The translations under genes and the position numbers were made by a program. Source: Protaetiibacter intestinalis (GTDB lineage: Bacteria > Actinomycetota > Actinomycetes > Actinomycetales > Microbacteriaceae). Taken from it: a stretch of DNA of 64,000 nucleotides. Numbering within the stretch: the first letter of the stretch is position 1; the number at the start of each line of letters is the position of its first letter. The stretch lies in assembly GCF_003627075.1 (NCBI RefSeq), contig NZ_CP032630.1:1240001-1304000 (forward strand). Direction: 5' to 3'. The notes under the pieces are model-generated. The model ran no database searches. It was not told where the DNA came from and saw nothing but the letters and a program-made list of their open reading frames with translations. Positions 61,201 through 64,000 of this stretch are shown here, in pieces.

Positions 61201-61328
61201 GTGAGCTCGAGACGCTCGCGCTGACCGGTGCGGATGCCGGGGTGCTGCTCGCCCTCGGCGGCATCCTCGTCGCGGCCGGTGCGGCCGCCGCGGTGACCGC
61301 CCGGGTGCGGATGCGCCGGGCGGAGTGA
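58236..61328 (+). CDS. Large cell-wall-anchored surface protein with LAxTG sorting signal
   Basis: 1,030 residues. Signal peptide residues 1-29 (ASLLALALAVGLTFATVAPAQAA), then a Gly-rich piece and a Pro/Ser/Thr stalk (about residues 50-125, TPTQSPSPSSSP...). A globular N-terminal part (YIYKKLDPNKPASWGNSGAQ) follows, then alternating repeats of two Cys-paired domains: one containing TLPDVDKVTWWVDGVETEPGTY / TLPDIEGIVWKVDGVVTEPGTY, the other GRVLWPGAAIDGDGDPIGWPGW / GKVLWPGASVDPDTGEANGWPGW. The end is LALTG, a hydrophobic helix and RVRMRRAE, a class E-type sortase signal. GTG start with AAGGA upstream; the frame extends 17 codons further without homology. Adhesin-like role inferred. Confidence 0.86.
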   Translation: MLKKTPASLLALALAVGLTFATVAPAQAASDGRPGGGGGHNSSRGYDRWWSNPTPTQSPTPTQSPSPSSSPSPSPSPSASPSAKPSPAPSTAPSPVPSTSPSPAPSSSPSPSTAPASRSVATTSKTTQPTTTYGVAAYIYKKLDPNKPASWGNSGAQRLLVQVLDNPSKEANSWFSSLDPALLPDDVCGAGWAIQQDKAKVANGFSFPDDIPQQVDNIGWPPLYDAKHTDLSALMTVPLCAGAEASLTITPATCTAPEKVVLGATSHAAWGALDRVSGPGSYTVTATADPGYRFADDSTAKTFSGTLAGVLPKSDPSCAPPPKCIPNSSVSYTYDPARNSGVITVPNPANSTGELCRSFWVTAASWKYLGSSQWAQKIDVVDKLGEISTPGDYPYTAPVTCGQGDIYASYDGADATLDPGPYLWGPDNPFDEKFLHEMGFTGPRPTYTTTELGCNEVTAEPSTTPPTCTAAGQYTLPDVDKVTWWVDGVETEPGTYTVKAGTKVTVVARATEGTVLKGGVQDPRTLLWSYTWKLDFPKPECQSPELTGQITAICENDVPWISYTVTLVDPDHQSTGDTAELTFQSGSDSFTFIPALGTIHDGETLSGRVLWPGAAIDGDGDPIGWPGWSNEGGVWHEIDGNYAWTRDGVTAIISVNPSISDDLEYPSGNPYCNPGPTVIEPTLSSVPATCDATTSGTFTLPDIEGIVWKVDGVVTEPGTYSGGTPSTKIVTAELDQSDGPVVLAPGAQTRWELEFTAPKECLTIEGSTATGECLADSPWIFYTITLTDPYNQASDHDADIIMTDGTNTVTLPLGTVPPSGVLTGKVLWPGASVDPDTGEANGWPGWVQVDGEWTTTTDPAHYGWTRVITTATLSVNPEMQVDLTYPPATPDCNTNPPEDPPTYGIFPTSAVLAQQCTTDGRGVLTLGQVDGVSFFEDVNYFIDGVPATSSTVYLRAGTYEVTVTTKSPNDGLQGATAWRVTVTGAQVCGELETLALTGADAGVLLALGGILVAAGAAAAVTARVRMRRAE

Positions 61329-61332
61329 GGCT

Positions 61333-61371
61333 CCGCATCCCCGTCCGCTGCAGGGGCGGACGGGGATGCGG
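61333..61371. terminator. Bidirectional terminator hairpin
   Basis: Perfect 16-bp arms 61333-61348 (CCGCATCCCCGTCCGC) and 61356-61371 around a 7-nt loop, 5 nt after the surface-protein stop and 15 nt before the hemA stop. Confidence 0.88.
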
Positions 61372-61386
61372 TCTCGTCGGCGGGCG

Positions 61387-62622
61387 TCAGGCGCTCGCCG
61401 AATCCTGTTCCGCGTGCGTGACGGGTGCGGGCTCGACGCCGTAGACCGCCTCGAGGCCCGCGGCGAACTCGTCGATCCGGCCCTCGGCGGCGAGCATCCT
61501 CGCCCGCTCGGACGGGCCGTGCACGAGCACGCCGGCGAAGTGGCGCAGGGCCGCCTCGGTGCGGCCGTCGTCGCCGCGGACGCGGGCCCGCTCGAGCTCC
61601 GCCTCGAGCAGCGCCTCCACGTGGCGACGCAGCGCCACGATCGACGGCGCCGCAGCCTCGTCGGCCGCGTACCCGGCGACGGCACCGCCCACGAGGGCGT
61701 GCGCCGAGTCGGCGAGCTCGGGCAGCGGGGCGTGCAGGGCGAGCAGCTCGAGGTCGAGCAGTTCGACGCCGGGCAGGGCGCCCACGGCGGGGTCGACGTT
61801 GCGCGGCAGCCCCAGGTCGATCACGAGCAGCCTCCGTCCCGCGGGGATCGCCTCGGGGGTGACCGTGTAGCGGGCGGTGCAGGTGATGACGACGTCGACG
61901 TCGGCGAGCGCCGCGGGCAGTTCGGCCTCGGCGCGCACCCCGTACTTGCCGGCGAACATCGCGGCGCGGCCGGTGGCCGAGTAGACCCGTACATCCGCGG
62001 CGCCGCGGGCGCGCAGCGAGGCGATCGTGGTGGCGGCGTAGCGCCCCGTGCCGACGAGCAGCACGCGGGCGGCCGACCAGTCGGGGATGCGCGAGGAGGC
62101 GAGGTCGAGGGCGAGCCGGGCGAGCGAGCGGTCGGCGCCGCTCAGGTCGCCGGCGGAGCGCACGGTGCGCGAGGTGCGGGCGGCCTGCTGGAAGAGGCGG
62201 TCGAGGGGGCCGCTCACGGTGCCCGCGCGGCGGGCGTCCTGGGCGGCGCGCTGCACCTGCCCGGCGATCTCCTCCTCGCCGACGACCATCGACTCGAGCC
62301 CCGCGGTCACGGCGAAGAGGTGCCGCACGGCGCCGTCGCCCGTGTGCACGGTCGCGCGCGCCCGCAGCTCGGCGGCATCCTCGGGGGCGAGCCCGCCGAG
62401 CGCCGACACCACGGCCTCCGCGGCGATCGCGTCGGCGGCCGCGAGCGGGTCGTCGAGGTCGAGGTAGGCCTCGAAGCGGTTGCACGTCGAGAGCACGACC
62501 GCCCCGCGCACGAACTCGAGCTCCGCCAGCCGACGGCTCGCCTCGTCGGCCGGGATGCGGGAGACCCGGTCGAGGAGGGGGAAGTCGGCGTTCGCGTGGT
62601 TCGCCGTCAGACAGAACAGCAC
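61387..62622 (-). CDS. hemA: Glutamyl-tRNA reductase
   Basis: First step of C5 heme synthesis: reduces glutamyl-tRNA to glutamate-1-semialdehyde. Catalytic cysteine in VVLSTCNRFEAY, the dimer/tRNA motif MVVGEEEIAGQVQRA and the NADPH-binding VLLVGTGRYAATTIASLRARGA are present; the C-terminal dimerisation helix is intact. The GTG at 62622 gives the family-like start VLFCLTANH and has TACGAT 7 nt upstream; an ATG three codons earlier (62631) is the alternative. 411 residues. Divergent from hemE. Confidence 0.93.
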   Translation of the reverse strand: MLFCLTANHANADFPLLDRVSRIPADEASRRLAELEFVRGAVVLSTCNRFEAYLDLDDPLAAADAIAAEAVVSALGGLAPEDAAELRARATVHTGDGAVRHLFAVTAGLESMVVGEEEIAGQVQRAAQDARRAGTVSGPLDRLFQQAARTSRTVRSAGDLSGADRSLARLALDLASSRIPDWSAARVLLVGTGRYAATTIASLRARGAADVRVYSATGRAAMFAGKYGVRAEAELPAALADVDVVITCTARYTVTPEAIPAGRRLLVIDLGLPRNVDPAVGALPGVELLDLELLALHAPLPELADSAHALVGGAVAGYAADEAAAPSIVALRRHVEALLEAELERARVRGDDGRTEAALRHFAGVLVHGPSERARMLAAEGRIDEFAAGLEAVYGVEPAPVTHAEQDSASA

Positions 62623-62661
62623 GCGCCTCATCGTACCGGGCATGGATGGGAGGATGGTCGG

Positions 62662-63717
62662 GTGCTGTCCCCTCACCATCCGCTCGTCGACGGGCGCACC
62701 GCCGCCGCCCCCTTCATCCGCGCGGTGCGCGGCGACCGGCCCGAGCGCACCCCCGTCTGGTTCATGCGTCAGGCCGGACGCTCGCTGCCCGAGTACCGCG
62801 CCTCGCGTGCGGGCGTCGACATGCTCGACGCGTGCCTGACGCCCGAGCTCGCGGCCGAGATCACCCTGCAGCCGGTGCGCCGGCACGGGGTGGACGCCGC
62901 GATCCTGTTCAGCGACATCGTCGTGCCCGTGCTGCTCGCGGGCGTCGACGTGCGTATCGTGCCGGGCCGCGGCCCCGTGCTCGACTCCCCCATCCGCACG
63001 GCATCCGACGTGCTGCGGCTGCGCCCGATCGACCCCGAGGCGCTCGCCCCGATCGCGGAGGCCGTGCGGCTGACGGTCGCCGAGCTCGGCTCGACGCCGC
63101 TCATCGCCTTCGGCGGCGCGCCCTTCACGCTCGCCTCCTACCTCGTCGAGGGCGGCCCCTCGAAGGATCAGCTGCGGGCGCGCTCCCTCATGTACAGCGA
63201 CCCGCACGCCTGGGCCGCGCTGCTGAACTGGTGCGCGGATGTCACGGGCGCCTTCCTGCGCGCGCAGGTCGAGGCGGGCGCGAGCGCCGCCCAGCTGTTC
63301 GACTCGTGGATCGGCTCGCTCGCGCGCCGTGACTACCAGCGACGCGTGGCGCCGCACTCGAAGCGGGCGCTCGACGCGCTGCGCGGGTTCGAAGTTCCGC
63401 GCATCCACTTCGGCGTCGGCAGCGGCGAGGTCATCGACCTGCTGCCGGGGCTCGGCGTCGACGCCGTGGGCGTCGACTGGCGGCTGCCGCTCGACGAGGC
63501 GAGCGCCCGGCTCGGCGGCGGCGTGCCCCTGCAGGGCAACATCGACCCGGCCCTGCTCGCGGCGCCGTGGTCCGTGCTGCAGTCGCATCTCGAGGACGTG
63601 CTCGACCGCGGGCTCGCCGCACCCGCGCACGTCGCGAACCTCGGCCACGGGGTGCCGCCGGACACCGACCCCGAGGTGCTCACCCGCGTCGTGGAGTTCG
63701 TGCATGCCCGAGGGTGA
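62662..63717 (+). CDS. hemE: Uroporphyrinogen III decarboxylase
   Basis: 351 residues; converts uroporphyrinogen III to coproporphyrinogen III. RTPVWFMRQAGRSLPEYRA is the diagnostic N-terminal motif, ILFSDIVVPVLLAGVDVRI, FGGAPFTLASYLVEGGPSKD and LQGNIDPALLAAPW follow. GTG start with GAGGAT exactly 6 nt upstream and also GGGAGGA as a possible ribosome site. The last 14 bp overlap the protoporphyrinogen oxidase gene, so the two are coupled. Confidence 0.95.
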   Translation: MLSPHHPLVDGRTAAAPFIRAVRGDRPERTPVWFMRQAGRSLPEYRASRAGVDMLDACLTPELAAEITLQPVRRHGVDAAILFSDIVVPVLLAGVDVRIVPGRGPVLDSPIRTASDVLRLRPIDPEALAPIAEAVRLTVAELGSTPLIAFGGAPFTLASYLVEGGPSKDQLRARSLMYSDPHAWAALLNWCADVTGAFLRAQVEAGASAAQLFDSWIGSLARRDYQRRVAPHSKRALDALRGFEVPRIHFGVGSGEVIDLLPGLGVDAVGVDWRLPLDEASARLGGGVPLQGNIDPALLAAPWSVLQSHLEDVLDRGLAAPAHVANLGHGVPPDTDPEVLTRVVEFVHARG

Positions 63718-64000
63718 GTCACCGCGCGTCGTCGTGGTGGGCGGCGGCGTCGCCGGCCTCGTGGCGGCGCGCGAGCTCGCGCGCGCCGGTCGCGAGGTCA
63801 CGGTGCTCGAGGCGGGCGAGCGGCTCGGCGGGCAGCTCGCCAGACATTCCGTAGCAGGCATAGAACTGGATGCGGGAGCCGAGGCGTACGCCACGCGCGG
63901 TGACGACATCCCCCGGCTGCTGCGCGAGCTGCACCTCGACACCGACATCGTGACCCCCGCCCCGGCGCCGGCCTGGCTGCACCGTCGCGACGGCTCGGCC
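63704..64000 (+). CDS. hemY: FAD-dependent (proto/copro)porphyrinogen oxidase, N-terminal part
   Basis: Only 99 residues are in the window; the frame is open at the right edge. PRVVVVGGGVAGLVAARELARAGREVTVLEAGERLGGQL is the FAD-binding GxGxxG of the HemY/HemG oxidases, and AGIELDAGAEAYATRG is the next conserved strand. In Gram-positive bacteria the enzyme acts on coproporphyrinogen III; that would suit the hemE neighbour. Start ATG 63704 overlaps hemE in another frame. Confidence 0.88.
   Translation, partial: MPEGESPRVVVVGGGVAGLVAARELARAGREVTVLEAGERLGGQLARHSVAGIELDAGAEAYATRGDDIPRLLRELHLDTDIVTPAPAPAWLHRRDGSA

Overview
The window is a single stretch of high-GC (about 70 %) actinobacterial chromosome. 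Codon use (GAC, CTC, GCC and GAG dominate), frequent GTG and TTG starts, the fhaA-fhaB-pstP-rodA-pbpA order, a NucS mismatch endonuclease and a fused 1.15 kb-residue PutA point to a member of the Microbacteriaceae. I cannot name the genus. No insertion sequence, prophage, CRISPR array, rRNA or plasmid gene is visible. All functional calls come from reading translated sequence by eye; no database search was run.

Layout. (1) 1-4,878, minus strand: cell-envelope/growth operon fhaA-fhaB-pstP-rodA-pbpA (pbpA runs off the left edge), followed by tRNA-Leu(CAG). (2) 5.2-6.9 kb: divergent RimK-type ligase and RimB-type aspartic peptidase. (3) 7.0-10.9 kb: DUF917, hydantoinase/oxoprolinase and M20 amidohydrolase operon. 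(4) 10.9-16.5 kb: putA-dapC operon and a divergent LysR regulator. (5) 16.6-42.2 kb: a dense catabolic and transport region. It holds an amino-acid ABC importer, a sarcosine-oxidase-like flavoenzyme, a cupin/hydrolase pair, a CoA-transferase/enoyl-CoA hydratase/GAF-PucR operon, a PaiB-like protein, a peptide ABC importer ending in an amidohydrolase, a second amidohydrolase, a second GAF-PucR regulator, and a mevalonate/HMG-CoA breakdown operon (HMG-CoA reductase, HMG-CoA lyase, CoA-transferase, dehydratase). (6) 42.3-44.7 kb: PadR regulator with a perfect palindromic operator and two secreted, membrane-anchored proteins, one with chaplin-like repeats. (7) 44.8-57.1 kb: mostly housekeeping singletons (flavin monooxygenase, BASS transporter, rhodanese, HAD phosphatase, NucS, NAD(P)HX epimerase, RlmN, MATE and MFS exporters, SDR, M13 peptidase), then a serine hydrolase. 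(8) 58.2-61.3 kb: a 1,030-residue LAxTG-anchored surface protein. (9) 61.4-64.0 kb: heme genes hemA, hemE and the start of hemY/hemG.

Two patterns tie the window together. First, at least seven and perhaps ten promoters between 7.0 and 42.2 kb carry a similar 18-19 bp element ending 20-21 nt upstream of a (T/G/C)AGNNT -10 box and have no recognisable -35. That is what a shared activator would need, and the two paralogous GAF-PucR regulators in the same region are the obvious candidates. Second, about sixteen genes have the -10 box exactly 6-7 nt before the start codon. Leaderless mRNAs therefore seem to be the rule here, and this also fixes several start codons. A third, smaller theme is a set of unrelated-looking inverted repeats (arms 15-28 bp, spacers about 30-70 nt) in intergenic gaps, two families of which recur within the window.
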